Source: Enterocloster bolteae
GTDB taxonomy: Bacteria > Bacillota > Clostridia > Lachnospirales > Lachnospiraceae
Direction of reading: 5' to 3'
NCBI GenBank assembly: GCA_021772025.1
Contig: JAETNT010000022.1
Location: 1-59,650 of the forward strand
DNA: 59,650 nucleotides
Shown here: positions 8,055-16,566 of the stretch, piece by piece
Layout of the letters: the number at the start of each line of letters is the position of its first letter
How positions within the stretch are numbered: position 1 is the first letter of the stretch
Program-made: the position numbers and the translations under genes
Notes under the pieces: generated by a model
The model's database searches: none
The model's input: the letters and a program-made list of their open reading frames with translations, nothing else
Told to the model about the DNA's origin: nothing

Positions 8055-9467
8055 TTATTCGACGGAAGGGTTATACTCTGAAATCTCAAAGGATCTGCCC
8101 ACGCATTCCCTGGCTTCCTTCAGTCCGGAAAATACCCCTCTTTGAATCATCTGGGCCATAAGATTTCCCACAGCGGTTGCTTCTCCCGGCCCGGCAAGGA
8201 CCCGCCGCCCGGATTTTTCCGCAGTAAGCCGGTTGAGATAAGAAGCGTTGGATCCGCCTCCCACAATGTAAATCGTATCGTAATGCTTTCCGGTTATTTT
8301 TTCTATCTCCTCTATCGTCCGGCTATAGCTGTCCGACAGGCTTTCATAAATTACTGCCGCCAGCTCTCCCGGGGTATTTGGTATTGGCTGATTTCCTGTT
8401 CTGCAAGCCTTCCGGATGGCTTCTGTCATATTTTTCGGAGCCAAAAACGCTTTATCATTCACATCCACCCTGGACGGGAAATCCCTGGATTCTTCCGCCA
8501 TCCTGCAAAGCTCTGCAAAAGAATACAAATCCTTTAATTCATGGCGCACAGACTGAATCATCCACAGCCCCATAATATTTTTCAGATACCGATAGCGGTA
8601 ATCATAACCGCCTTCATTGGTAAAGTTCTTCTTCCGGCTTTCCTGGCTTAATATGGCCTGCGTAGTTTCAATTCCCATTAAGGACCAGGTACCGGAGCTG
8701 ATATACAGAGGACTTTCCTCTCTCCCCGGCACTGCCATTACCGCGGATCCGGTGTCGTGAGTGGCGGGGAGAATCACCTGGCAGGAAAACCCCACCTCTT
8801 CTGCAATTTCTCTGCTAAACTCTCCTGCCACCGTCCCCGGCAGGCTTAAGGGCAGAAACATATGCCGGTTATATCCCAGCATTTCGATTAACTCCACATC
8901 CCAGTCATGAGTCCCCGGATTTACCAGTTGGGTAGATGTAGCGTTGGTATACTCAGAACATTTTTTTCCGGTCAGCAGAAAGTGAAAATAGTCCGGCAGC
9001 ATCAAAAAGGTCTTCGCCTGCTCCAGATATCCCGGATTCGACTCTTTTACCGCCATCAGCTGGTAGATGGTATTAAAAATCTGCTTCTGAATACCGGTGC
9101 GGGCGTAAAGCTCTGCTTCCGGGATTTTTTCATAAACTTTTTTGTCCATTCCCTCTGTGCGGCTGTCCCGGTAACCCCAGGTCTCTCCTAAGATTTTGTC
9201 ATGTTCATCCAGCAGCACATAATCTACTGCCCAGGTATCAATTCCCATAGAAACCGGAATCTTGTCAAGCTTTTTGCATTCTTTGATTCCTGTCTTGATT
9301 TCTTCAAACAGCAAATCCAAATCCCAGCAAAGCTTTCCCTCCTGCTTTTTCATTCCGTTGGCAAACCGGTAGATTTCTTCCAGAACCATTTTTCCGTTTT
9401 CCATATGCCCCAGCATATGTCTGCCGCTGGAAGCCCCTATATCCACAGCCAGATAATAATCAAACAT
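8055..9467 (-). CDS. rhaB: rhamnulokinase
   Basis: A 470-residue FGGY-family sugar kinase that phosphorylates L-rhamnulose at O1. The N-terminal phosphate motif DIGASSGRHM, the substrate segment SMGIDTWAVDYVLLD and the C-terminal adenosine motif GGGSNASYLNRL are present. It is the first of four rha genes. It lies about 140 bp after the gene for the degenerate ABC protein, behind a strong terminator, so it probably has its own promoter. I found no -35/-10 pair there that I trust, which fits activator-dependent expression. Confidence 0.95.
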   Translation of the reverse strand: MFDYYLAVDIGASSGRHMLGHMENGKMVLEEIYRFANGMKKQEGKLCWDLDLLFEEIKTGIKECKKLDKIPVSMGIDTWAVDYVLLDEHDKILGETWGYRDSRTEGMDKKVYEKIPEAELYARTGIQKQIFNTIYQLMAVKESNPGYLEQAKTFLMLPDYFHFLLTGKKCSEYTNATSTQLVNPGTHDWDVELIEMLGYNRHMFLPLSLPGTVAGEFSREIAEEVGFSCQVILPATHDTGSAVMAVPGREESPLYISSGTWSLMGIETTQAILSQESRKKNFTNEGGYDYRYRYLKNIMGLWMIQSVRHELKDLYSFAELCRMAEESRDFPSRVDVNDKAFLAPKNMTEAIRKACRTGNQPIPNTPGELAAVIYESLSDSYSRTIEEIEKITGKHYDTIYIVGGGSNASYLNRLTAEKSGRRVLAGPGEATAVGNLMAQMIQRGVFSGLKEARECVGRSFEISEYNPSVE

Positions 9468-9485
9468 CTTCCCCGCCCCTTCCTT

Positions 9486-9519
9486 TTATTTCCTCGAGCA
9501 ATGCGCCAAGCGCCGTGCC
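9486..9519. repeat. short dispersed repeat, copy 2 (before rhaB)
   Basis: 28 of 34 positions match 8011-8044. It ends next to the ribosome binding site of rhaB. Confidence 0.6.
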
Positions 9520-9565
9520 TACATGGACATTTGATTCACCACTATTCTATCTCTGTCCGTCAAAG

Positions 9566-9605
9566 AAAAAAAGGACACCTTTTGATAAAAAAAGTGTCCT
9601 TTTTT
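9566..9605 (-). terminator. terminator after the degenerate ABC gene
   Basis: AAAAAAGGACAC pairs perfectly with GTGTCCTTTTTT. Because both arms carry A/T runs it could work on both strands. It separates the transport and signalling genes from rhaBADM. Confidence 0.85.
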
Positions 9606-9606
9606 G

Positions 9607-11109
9607 TCAATCCTTCTTATCCATAACACGCTGTTGATACAAATAAAGCCAGGGCGTATCCACCGGAAGCTTGGCAAAGTCCTCCCGGTCATATTCGGCC
9701 TCTACCCGCCCCTGCCTTACTTGGATCAAACGGTCTGCCAAAGCCAGGGAATCCGCCAAATTTACAGCCAGAACCACTACAGCAATCTCTCTTTCCAGAA
9801 GGAGCGCCAAAAGCTCCCATACCCGCAGGCGCATGGCTACCTCCGCCCCCTTAAAAGGCTGCACGCAAAATACCACCCGCGGGTTTTGCAGAAGAATCCT
9901 TGTATAAACCAGCTCATACTTCTGCTTCTCGCTTAATGCTTCTACCGGAAGATTAAAAACCTCCTCTCCCAAAAAGCCGGCATATTCCCGGCGAATACTT
10001 TTTTTAATCCGCCCTCTCGTCCATACGTCAGGGAAACGATGGTCCAGGGTAAAGCAGAGATTGTCCAGGTAGCTGACATTGGGAAAAAGCATAGTTTGAG
10101 TAGCCAGCTCCTGAACCACGGCAATCCGCCGGTCCCTCCTGCCGCCAAGCGGGGCCCCCTCCACGTAGACACAGCCCTCCTGAGGTGTCTGCTTCCCTGA
10201 GAGCACCTCTATAAGTTCGGGAAATATTCTGTTGTCCAAGTCCTGAAGCACCAGGCATTCCCCGGGAGCTACGGAAAAGCTCAGCCGCTCCTCTCCGCCC
10301 AGGCACAGATCCACCGCCTGAAAGACAGCTCCCGGCTGTCCGGGAAGATCCGGCTTTTTCTCAATTTGTTCCTTCACCTTCCGTTCAAATTCTTCCACAC
10401 AATCCAGAAGAAACGTGGCCGGCACCCGATCAGTCTGCTGAAAGCATTTGATAATTACTCCGTTCATCATCAAGGCGGTCCGATGGCAGATCCGTCTTAC
10501 TTCTTCAAAATGAGATGCTATATATAAAAAGGAGATCCCCTGAGCCGCATAATGCCTGAGAATTCCGTGGATCTTTTTAAGCTCCCTGTCACTGATAAAG
10601 TTTCCGATATCCTCCAGCACCACCAGCCGGTGCCCGGCTACCACAGCCTTTAAAAGCTCTACCACAAATCGCTCAAAAGGCGACAGAGTTTCCACATAGG
10701 CATCCCCGGAAATATTCATGTCAATGTCTTTCATAAACGGTTCCAGCTGCTCTTCCAGCACTTTGGGGTTAATAAGCTTCTTCTTAAATCCCGGCCTAAG
10801 GACAAAAATGTTGTCTGCCACTGTCAGCCCTTCCGCCAGACAGCTTTTATTCTGAATGATACTGATACGGTTTATCCCGCAGTTTCCTCCCCTCCAGTGA
10901 TTCACCAGCTGATCCCTGTAATACACATACCCATAGTGAAGGGGCAGGTTCTGCCGCAAAAGCTTCAGGAGGGATGAGACTCCGTGATGATTCACCGGAA
11001 TCAGTCCGAAGATCTCTCCCTCCCACAGGGTCATACTGAAATTTTCAAGCTGAGGAGTTCCTTGCTCCAAGTAGGTAACCCGCTCCATACGAAGTATTTC
11101 TTCTCTCAT
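9607..11109 (-). CDS. degenerate tandem ABC ATPase (RbsA-like, catalytically dead)
   Basis: A 500-residue protein with the two-cassette layout of sugar ABC ATPases (RbsA/MglA) but without their catalytic motifs. In cassette 1 the Walker A region reads PVNHHGVSS (38-46), with Val44 in place of the essential Lys. The signature reads LSPFERF and Walker B ends in ED instead of DE. In cassette 2 the Walker A position reads LQDLDNRIF, the signature LSEKQKY and Walker B VVFCVQP. The first Q-loop and H-loop are still visible (IIQN, YIASHFEEV). The start overlaps the histidine kinase stop by ATGA, so the two are translationally coupled. It is more likely a regulatory or ligand-sensing partner of the two-component system than a transporter motor; that is inference. 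Confidence 0.8.
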   Translation of the reverse strand: MREEILRMERVTYLEQGTPQLENFSMTLWEGEIFGLIPVNHHGVSSLLKLLRQNLPLHYGYVYYRDQLVNHWRGGNCGINRISIIQNKSCLAEGLTVADNIFVLRPGFKKKLINPKVLEEQLEPFMKDIDMNISGDAYVETLSPFERFVVELLKAVVAGHRLVVLEDIGNFISDRELKKIHGILRHYAAQGISFLYIASHFEEVRRICHRTALMMNGVIIKCFQQTDRVPATFLLDCVEEFERKVKEQIEKKPDLPGQPGAVFQAVDLCLGGEERLSFSVAPGECLVLQDLDNRIFPELIEVLSGKQTPQEGCVYVEGAPLGGRRDRRIAVVQELATQTMLFPNVSYLDNLCFTLDHRFPDVWTRGRIKKSIRREYAGFLGEEVFNLPVEALSEKQKYELVYTRILLQNPRVVFCVQPFKGAEVAMRLRVWELLALLLEREIAVVVLAVNLADSLALADRLIQVRQGRVEAEYDREDFAKLPVDTPWLYLYQQRVMDKKD

Positions 11110-12143
11110 TTAAGCGCCTCTTTGTTCTTCACCTCTCGGTCGCTGGTAATAGCCGGCAGCGTAATCTCCACATCAGTTCCCAAGCCCGGCATGGAAAATA
11201 CATGAAGGCCATACTCTTCTCCGTACAGCAAGTGGATCCGGTTATTTACGTTAACCAGCGCAATCCCGCCCCGTGTCTCAGACTCCCCGGCAGCAAAAGC
11301 CCGGCCGCTCTTCTGTAACCGCTCGTTCATCTTTGTCAAAGTTCTTTCATCCATACCGCAGCCATCGTCGGAAATCCTGATAAAAAGCCGCTTCTCGCTC
11401 CTCTCCAAATGGATAGTTAAATGTCCGCTTCCAATCTTACATTCTGTTCCGTGAATGATGCTGTTCTCCAGAATAGGCTGCATGGTCAATTTGGGCAGGC
11501 GGCATCGATAGATCTCGTCCCGGTCCTCCGGATCACACTCTACAGTCAGGCTTAGACGTTCCCCGAATCGGTATTGCTGAATTCTGAAATACGTTTCACA
11601 ATTTTGCAGCTCCTCTTCCACTGAAACCAGGTTCTCCACCTTGCTGATAGTATAACGAAAAAATGTAGCCAGGGCTTCCGTCATTTCCGCCACACTGTTA
11701 AGTCCGGCAATCAGGGCCTCGCTGCGGATGCTTTCCAGTGTGTTATAAAGAAAATGCGGATTAATCTGATTCTGCAGAGCCAGATACTGAGCCTGCCGCT
11801 TATTCAATTTTAGAAGCTTTGAAGAATCCATCATTTCCATGAGCCGTTCTGCCAAAAGATGCCCTGACGGCGTGGGGGATACTTGAAAAGCTCCATCCAG
11901 ACCTGTAGTGGTATAGCCTTCCAGAAACAGCCGGACAAACCGCTCTTCCCGCCGGTAAGGCAAAAATACCCAATAATAACTCAAAAGAGAGAGAAGAAGA
12001 ACCACAGCCAGGGCCAGGATAAAGAGCCACAGAGGCACGCCTCTGGCAAAAAGCAGCCCCAGGCAGATAAACAGTAAAAACGATACTGCTCCGACAACCG
12101 ACAGAATCAGTATCCTCTCGGATAAATAATTCATTCTTCTCAT
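11106..12143 (-). CDS. YesM-type sensor histidine kinase without extracellular domain
   Basis: A 345-residue membrane histidine kinase of the LytS/YesM class. Two membrane helices (about 11-33 and 37-62) are joined by only a few residues. The phosphoacceptor His130 lies in QNQINPHFLYNT, and a C-terminal HATPase has N-box-like and GGIALVNV motifs. Most YesM kinases have a large extracellular sensor between the helices; this one has none and must get its signal through the membrane or from a partner. It follows the response regulator by 24 bp and overlaps the degenerate ABC gene by 4 bp. Confidence 0.9.
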   Translation of the reverse strand: MRRMNYLSERILILSVVGAVSFLLFICLGLLFARGVPLWLFILALAVVLLLSLLSYYWVFLPYRREERFVRLFLEGYTTTGLDGAFQVSPTPSGHLLAERLMEMMDSSKLLKLNKRQAQYLALQNQINPHFLYNTLESIRSEALIAGLNSVAEMTEALATFFRYTISKVENLVSVEEELQNCETYFRIQQYRFGERLSLTVECDPEDRDEIYRCRLPKLTMQPILENSIIHGTECKIGSGHLTIHLERSEKRLFIRISDDGCGMDERTLTKMNERLQKSGRAFAAGESETRGGIALVNVNNRIHLLYGEEYGLHVFSMPGLGTDVEITLPAITSDREVKNKEALK

Positions 12144-12167
12144 TCTCTTTCCCTTCTATTCCATCGG

Positions 12168-13748
12168 TCATCCGTAAAGCTTCCGGTATTCCGCCGGGGT
12201 CAGCCCCGTAGCCTTATGGAAGGTTTGAGTAAAATGTTTCCTGTCGCTGTAGCCTGCCCTCTCGCAAATCTCTGCTACTGCCAGATTCGTTTCCCGAAGG
12301 AGAGTTTTGGCCTCTTCCATCCGAATTCTGGTCAAATATTTGGCAAAGCCCTCCCCTGTCTTTTTCTTAAAAAGGACGCTGAAATAGCTAGGGCTGAACC
12401 CCACAGCCTCGCTGACTTCTTCCAGAGTAATAGGCTGGCTGAAATGTTTCATTACATATTGCTTGGCAAGGCGTATAGGACGATTATCTTCATTTTTCCG
12501 GTTTTCTCTAAGCTCCTCCAAAAGTTCCGCCTGCTCTGCATGAAGAAGGGTAAACAGTTCCTCCATACGGCTGCAGTCATCGCACTTTCTGGCAAACTCC
12601 TGCTGCCGCTCCCCTCCGTCCATAACCGTCCGGGAAGCAAAAAAGCTCTGAGCCGCCAGCACCAGCTCCATCATATCTCTTCCTGTGAGGAAACCTGTCT
12701 CCTTTACCCCCTGCTCAAGTTCCTTACAGGCCGCGGCAGCATTTTCCCCACTCATAGTCTCAATAGCATTTCCTGCCGCCTTTATATATTTATCCAGCAG
12801 GTTTTGCCTGTCCATACCGGTATCTTCCGGCGTATACTCCAGAAGGCGCCCCACGCCCTCAGTAAATCTTCCAAGAAGAGCCGTTCTGGCCTCTGCCATA
12901 GATCTGGAAAGTTCCCTTGGCTCCCATACCAGCGAGCCCAATGACACAGAAAATTCTACCTGGCCAAAAAGTCCTTTCTTGGCATCCAGCTGGTTTATAC
13001 ATTCTCTTAAAGCCCACCGGACCGCCGTCCGCCTCTCTTCCTCAAAACAAAGTATCCCATAGCCGGTACGCTCCTGAAAATACACCACCTTTTCCAGGCA
13101 GTTCCCCGCAAGACAGGAGACCAGAACCTGCCGGATCTCCTGCTGCAGGATTTCCAGAGCAGGCTGTCCCATGGCCTGGCCGTTTCCGATTACCTGCAAA
13201 GCAAAGGCCTGAAACGAATCCCCTGCCGCTTCCATATAATAGTTCTCCCTGAGAGACTCTCTGGTAAGCGCCAAAGGCGCCGCCGACAGAAGATCTTTTA
13301 CCAGACTGTTCCTCAGCCTTCCCAGGTTCCTCTGGCTGTTGACGTCCTCCGGGCCGCCGGACACATTCCTTCTGGCCTCGCACCGCCCCTTCATCGTGTT
13401 AAGCGCCTCCATCAGCCCTTCCTTTTTAATAGGCTTCAGAAGATAATTTCCAACACCATACTTAATAGCGCTCTGGGCGTATTCAAACTGTGCATATCCG
13501 CTGATGATGACGATCTCCAGCTCCGGCCGCCGCTCTTTTGCCTGCCGGATCAGCTCCAATCCGTTACAGCCGGGCATACGGATGTCCGTAATCAGGATAT
13601 CCGGTTCCAGGGCTTCGATAAGCTCCAGCGCTTCCAGTCCGTTTTCTGCTGTCCCTACTACTTCCATGCCCAACAGATCCCAATCGGCCAAGACCTGTAC
13701 CAGCTTGCAGATCAGCTTTTCGTCATCGGCAATAATCACCTTCAACAT
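12168..13748 (-). CDS. YesN-type response regulator with AraC DNA-binding domain
   Basis: A 526-residue response regulator. The N-terminal receiver domain has the acidic pocket ADDEK and phosphorylation site Asp55 in ITDIRMPG. A middle region of unknown function (about 130-420) follows, and then a C-terminal AraC/XylS domain with two helix-turn-helix units (EEVSEAVGFSPSYFS and VAEICERAGYSDRKHF). It is encoded with its kinase inside the sugar operon and most likely activates the ABC and rha genes in response to the transported sugar. Confidence 0.92.
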   Translation of the reverse strand: MLKVIIADDEKLICKLVQVLADWDLLGMEVVGTAENGLEALELIEALEPDILITDIRMPGCNGLELIRQAKERRPELEIVIISGYAQFEYAQSAIKYGVGNYLLKPIKKEGLMEALNTMKGRCEARRNVSGGPEDVNSQRNLGRLRNSLVKDLLSAAPLALTRESLRENYYMEAAGDSFQAFALQVIGNGQAMGQPALEILQQEIRQVLVSCLAGNCLEKVVYFQERTGYGILCFEEERRTAVRWALRECINQLDAKKGLFGQVEFSVSLGSLVWEPRELSRSMAEARTALLGRFTEGVGRLLEYTPEDTGMDRQNLLDKYIKAAGNAIETMSGENAAAACKELEQGVKETGFLTGRDMMELVLAAQSFFASRTVMDGGERQQEFARKCDDCSRMEELFTLLHAEQAELLEELRENRKNEDNRPIRLAKQYVMKHFSQPITLEEVSEAVGFSPSYFSVLFKKKTGEGFAKYLTRIRMEEAKTLLRETNLAVAEICERAGYSDRKHFTQTFHKATGLTPAEYRKLYG

Positions 13749-13799
13749 CTTCGTTCCTCACGCTGCTTCTCAAAAGGATTATCAAAAACTCTCTCCTGC

Positions 13800-14489
13800 T
13801 CATTCCTTTGCCGGCGGATATTCGTTGCATAACAGTCTGTAAGCCGGCTCATCCTCCTCAATGCCCGGGAAACGGCCCATTTTTTCATAAAAACGATTAT
13901 CTGTGTTATCGTCGTTGCATTGGCTCACTTCACCTAAAAGTACCGGGCCGGAACCCTTCTCCACCTCAAAATCATGGTACATATAAGGATAGATGGTAAT
14001 GCTCTCGCCTGGCGTCAGTCTTACCTGAGTCCCTGCCGGAACTACCATTTCCCGGCCGTCAACATGAACATGGACATCATTTACCTTGTCCAAGTCTTCT
14101 TCTTTCGTGGAATTATATACACGAATCAGTACATTTCCTCCTCCCCGGTTAATAATGTCCTCCATCTTGGACCAGTGGAAATGCATCGGGGAATACTGGC
14201 CTTCTTTAATATAAAGAAGCTTCTCCGCATAGCTTTTGGTGTACTTGTCCCGCATTTTTAAATTGCCGTTTCTGATGGTAATCAAGGAAAAACCAACTTT
14301 ATCAAAATCTCCAAGGCCGTAATCGGTAATATCCCATCCAAGCATGTTATCCCGGATTTCGTCATAATCATGGCCTTTCTCCCGCCACTCTTCCGGTGTA
14401 AAATTGCAAAAAGGCGGCAGGGCAAAGCGATATTCCTTCACCATGGCCTCCATCTCTTTTAATGCGCGGTTAATCTCACTTCTTTTCAT
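13800..14489 (-). CDS. D-lyxose isomerase-type cupin
   Basis: A 229-residue protein of the D-lyxose ketol-isomerase family (cupin fold, Mn2+-dependent), whose members interconvert D-lyxose and D-xylulose or D-mannose and D-fructose. Metal-ligand-like residues are in SPMHFHWSKMED and in the C-terminal YPYMYHDFEV segment. Length is normal. The start at 14489 follows AGGAGG; a 43-codon longer frame is not supported. It lies between the binding-protein gene and the two-component genes. Its substrate may be a second sugar taken up by the same transporter, or a sugar released with rhamnose. Confidence 0.85.
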   Translation of the reverse strand: MKRSEINRALKEMEAMVKEYRFALPPFCNFTPEEWREKGHDYDEIRDNMLGWDITDYGLGDFDKVGFSLITIRNGNLKMRDKYTKSYAEKLLYIKEGQYSPMHFHWSKMEDIINRGGGNVLIRVYNSTKEEDLDKVNDVHVHVDGREMVVPAGTQVRLTPGESITIYPYMYHDFEVEKGSGPVLLGEVSQCNDDNTDNRFYEKMGRFPGIEEDEPAYRLLCNEYPPAKE

Positions 14490-14626
14490 ATTCCTTAGCC
14501 TCCTATGTTTTTTGTAATATTTGAGCGTATTTGCCCCAGAATATATCTCTAGTATATCATACTTTCGCCATAAGAGCACCAGCGGTTGAAAAACCTGTGC
14601 TTTTTTCTTCTCAGGCATTGAAGTTA

Positions 14627-14664
14627 TACCAGAAAACGCCGAGCAAAAAGCCCGGCGCCTGGTA
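14627..14664 (-). terminator. intra-operon terminator/attenuator after the binding-protein gene
   Basis: Minus strand: CGCCGGGC pairs with GCTCGGCG across a T5 loop and is followed by TTTT; outer TACCAG/CTGGTA arms extend it. Such a structure usually keeps the upstream binding-protein and transporter mRNA more abundant than the distal genes. Confidence 0.7.
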
Positions 14665-14678
14665 ACATGCCAGAGTAA

Positions 14679-16511
14679 CTATTTTTTCAATACAGAAACT
14701 CCTGTATCCTCAACAGCTCCGCCCAGTTTTTGACCCTCAAGAGCCTTTACACAGGCCTCAACCCCCATAGATCCCATCATATCCGGGTTTTGAGCCATGG
14801 TGCAGAGAAGGTAGCCGTCCTGGATTAGTCCCATGATCGCATCAGATTTATCGAAGCCAACGCCGATGACTGTACCGTTTCCAGCTGCCTTGATGGCGTT
14901 TCCGGCTCCAGCAGTAGAGCCCTCGTTGCATCCGAAAATCCCAACCACTCCCTGAGTAATGTAGTTCTCCGCAATACTCTGAGACTTGGCCGCATCTCCC
15001 TCTCCGTACTGAGTCTCTAAAATCTCAAATCCAGTGTCCTTAAATGCTCCGCGGAAGCCTTCTTCACGCATTACACAGGAATCCGTTGCTGCATTTACAT
15101 TGATAATGCCGATAGTTCCTTCCGTCACCCCTGCTGCCTTTAATGCCGCCAGCATCTCTTCGCCTGCCTTCTGGCCTGCCGCCTTGTTGTCCGTAGAGAA
15201 GGTTGCCTCTGCCTCCACGTTTGCGGGAGAGTCTACATATACAATTTTAATACCTGCATCTGCCGCCTCTGTCAAGGCGGAAGAAATAGCGTCAGGGCCG
15301 TTTGCTGCAACCATAATCGCATTATAGCCGCCGGCTACCGCGTTGTTGACGCACTCAATCTGCTGCGCGTCATCTTTGGTATTGGGGGACATAAAGGTAA
15401 CGGATACGCCAAGCTCTTTTGCCTTTTCCTGAGCGCCCTCGTTTAAGGTTACCCAATGCTGGTCAATAGAATCCATAGTAATCAGAGCAATCTTCCATTC
15501 TTTGCTTGCCGCCGGTACTGCAGCTTCTTTGGAAGCCGCCGCGCCGCTCTTTGTCAGAACCGAAACACCGGTGTCCGTCACTTTGCCGCCCAAAGACTCA
15601 CCGTTAATAGCGGCAACTGCAGCCTTAACACCCTCATATCCCATCACATCCGGATTCTGAGCCATGGTGCAGAGGAGGTAGCCATCCTCGATAAGTCCCA
15701 TGATTGCATCGGACTTATCAAAACCCACTCCTATAACGGAACCGTTTCCGGCTGCCTTAATCGCATTTCCGGCGCCTGCAGTGGAACCCTCGTTACATCC
15801 GAATATGCCGACTACGCCCTGAGTGATATAGTTTTCTGCAATACTCTGGGATTTAGCTGCGTCTCCCTCTCCGTACTGAGTCTCTAAAATCTCAAATCCG
15901 GTACCTTTAAATGCCCCGCGGAAACCTTCTTCCCGCATTACGCAGGAATCCGTTGCCGCATTTACATTGATAATGCCGATAGTTCCTCCTGTTATGCCTG
16001 CTGCTTCAAAAGCCTTTAACATCTCTTTTCCGGCCTTTTCGCCCGCTGCCTTGTTGTCCGTGGAGAAGGTTGCCTCTGCCTCTACATTTGCAGGGGAGTC
16101 TACATATACAATTTTAACCCCTGCATTTGCCGCTTCTGTCAACGCGGAAGAAATGGCGTCCGGACCGTTTGCCGCAACGATAATTGCGGCGGCGCCTGCA
16201 GATACCGCATTATTTACGCACTCGATCTGCTGCGCGTCATCCTTGGTGTTAGGAGCCATGAACTGAACGGTTACCCCCAGCTCAGAAGCTGCCTTCTGAG
16301 CTCCCTCATTTAAGGTTACCCAGTGCTGGTCAATAGAGTCCATGGTAATCAGTGAAATTAATGTGTCGCCGGAAGCAGCTTCATTTGCAGCCGGCTTTGT
16401 CTCTGCGGGAGCCGCCGCAGATTCTGCCGGCGCCTGTGTACCGCCGGAGCATCCTGCCAGAGAACTCATAATCATAGCAGATGCACAAAACATTGCCAAT
16501 GCTTTTTTCAT
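14679..16511 (-). CDS. sugar ABC transporter substrate-binding lipoprotein with two tandem binding domains
   Basis: A 610-residue lipoprotein with a signal peptide and lipobox SLAGC (Cys21). An Ala/Pro/Glu-rich linker leads to two complete RbsB-type (Peripla_BP_4) domains. The 268-residue units start at LITMDSIDQH (residues 54 and 343, period 289) and are about 87% identical by my count (36 differences). A linker rich in Ala and Ser (about 322-342) joins them. Ordinary family members have one domain of about 300 residues. The start at 16511 is seven bases after AAGGAGG. The gene follows the permease gene and ends at an intra-operon terminator. Confidence 0.93.
   Translation of the reverse strand: MKKALAMFCASAMIMSSLAGCSGGTQAPAESAAAPAETKPAANEAASGDTLISLITMDSIDQHWVTLNEGAQKAASELGVTVQFMAPNTKDDAQQIECVNNAVSAGAAAIIVAANGPDAISSALTEAANAGVKIVYVDSPANVEAEATFSTDNKAAGEKAGKEMLKAFEAAGITGGTIGIINVNAATDSCVMREEGFRGAFKGTGFEILETQYGEGDAAKSQSIAENYITQGVVGIFGCNEGSTAGAGNAIKAAGNGSVIGVGFDKSDAIMGLIEDGYLLCTMAQNPDVMGYEGVKAAVAAINGESLGGKVTDTGVSVLTKSGAAASKEAAVPAASKEWKIALITMDSIDQHWVTLNEGAQEKAKELGVSVTFMSPNTKDDAQQIECVNNAVAGGYNAIMVAANGPDAISSALTEAADAGIKIVYVDSPANVEAEATFSTDNKAAGQKAGEEMLAALKAAGVTEGTIGIINVNAATDSCVMREEGFRGAFKDTGFEILETQYGEGDAAKSQSIAENYITQGVVGIFGCNEGSTAGAGNAIKAAGNGTVIGVGFDKSDAIMGLIQDGYLLCTMAQNPDMMGSMGVEACVKALEGQKLGGAVEDTGVSVLKK
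14682..15485. repeat. binding-domain repeat, unit 2
   Basis: An 804-bp unit encoding the C-terminal domain, equal in length to unit 1 at 15549-16352 and offset by exactly 867 bp. Differences are scattered, with long identical protein stretches such as AATDSCVMREEGFRGAFK. Confidence 0.9.
15549..16352. repeat. binding-domain repeat, unit 1
   Basis: An 804-bp unit encoding the N-terminal domain, the direct repeat partner of 14682-15485. Confidence 0.9.
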
Positions 16512-16566
16512 GTCTTTTCCTCCTTGTTTCATCTGAAAAATAATATCTTAGCGTCTCTTCAGACGT

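Noticed and set aside
9520..9560. A promoter for rhaB built on TTGACG and TAGAAT
   Set aside because: The two hexamers are only 8 bp apart, too close for a sigma-A promoter, and no good alternative pair was found.
12216..12944. A 242-codon plus-strand frame opposite the response regulator gene
   Set aside because: Antisense shadow of a well-supported gene; no ribosome binding site and Leu/Pro/Ser/Cys-rich translation.
14682..16352. Assembly artefact as explanation of the duplicated binding domain
   Set aside because: The two units differ at 36 residues and many synonymous sites and are joined in frame by a linker, so a simple assembly duplication is unlikely; long reads would settle it.
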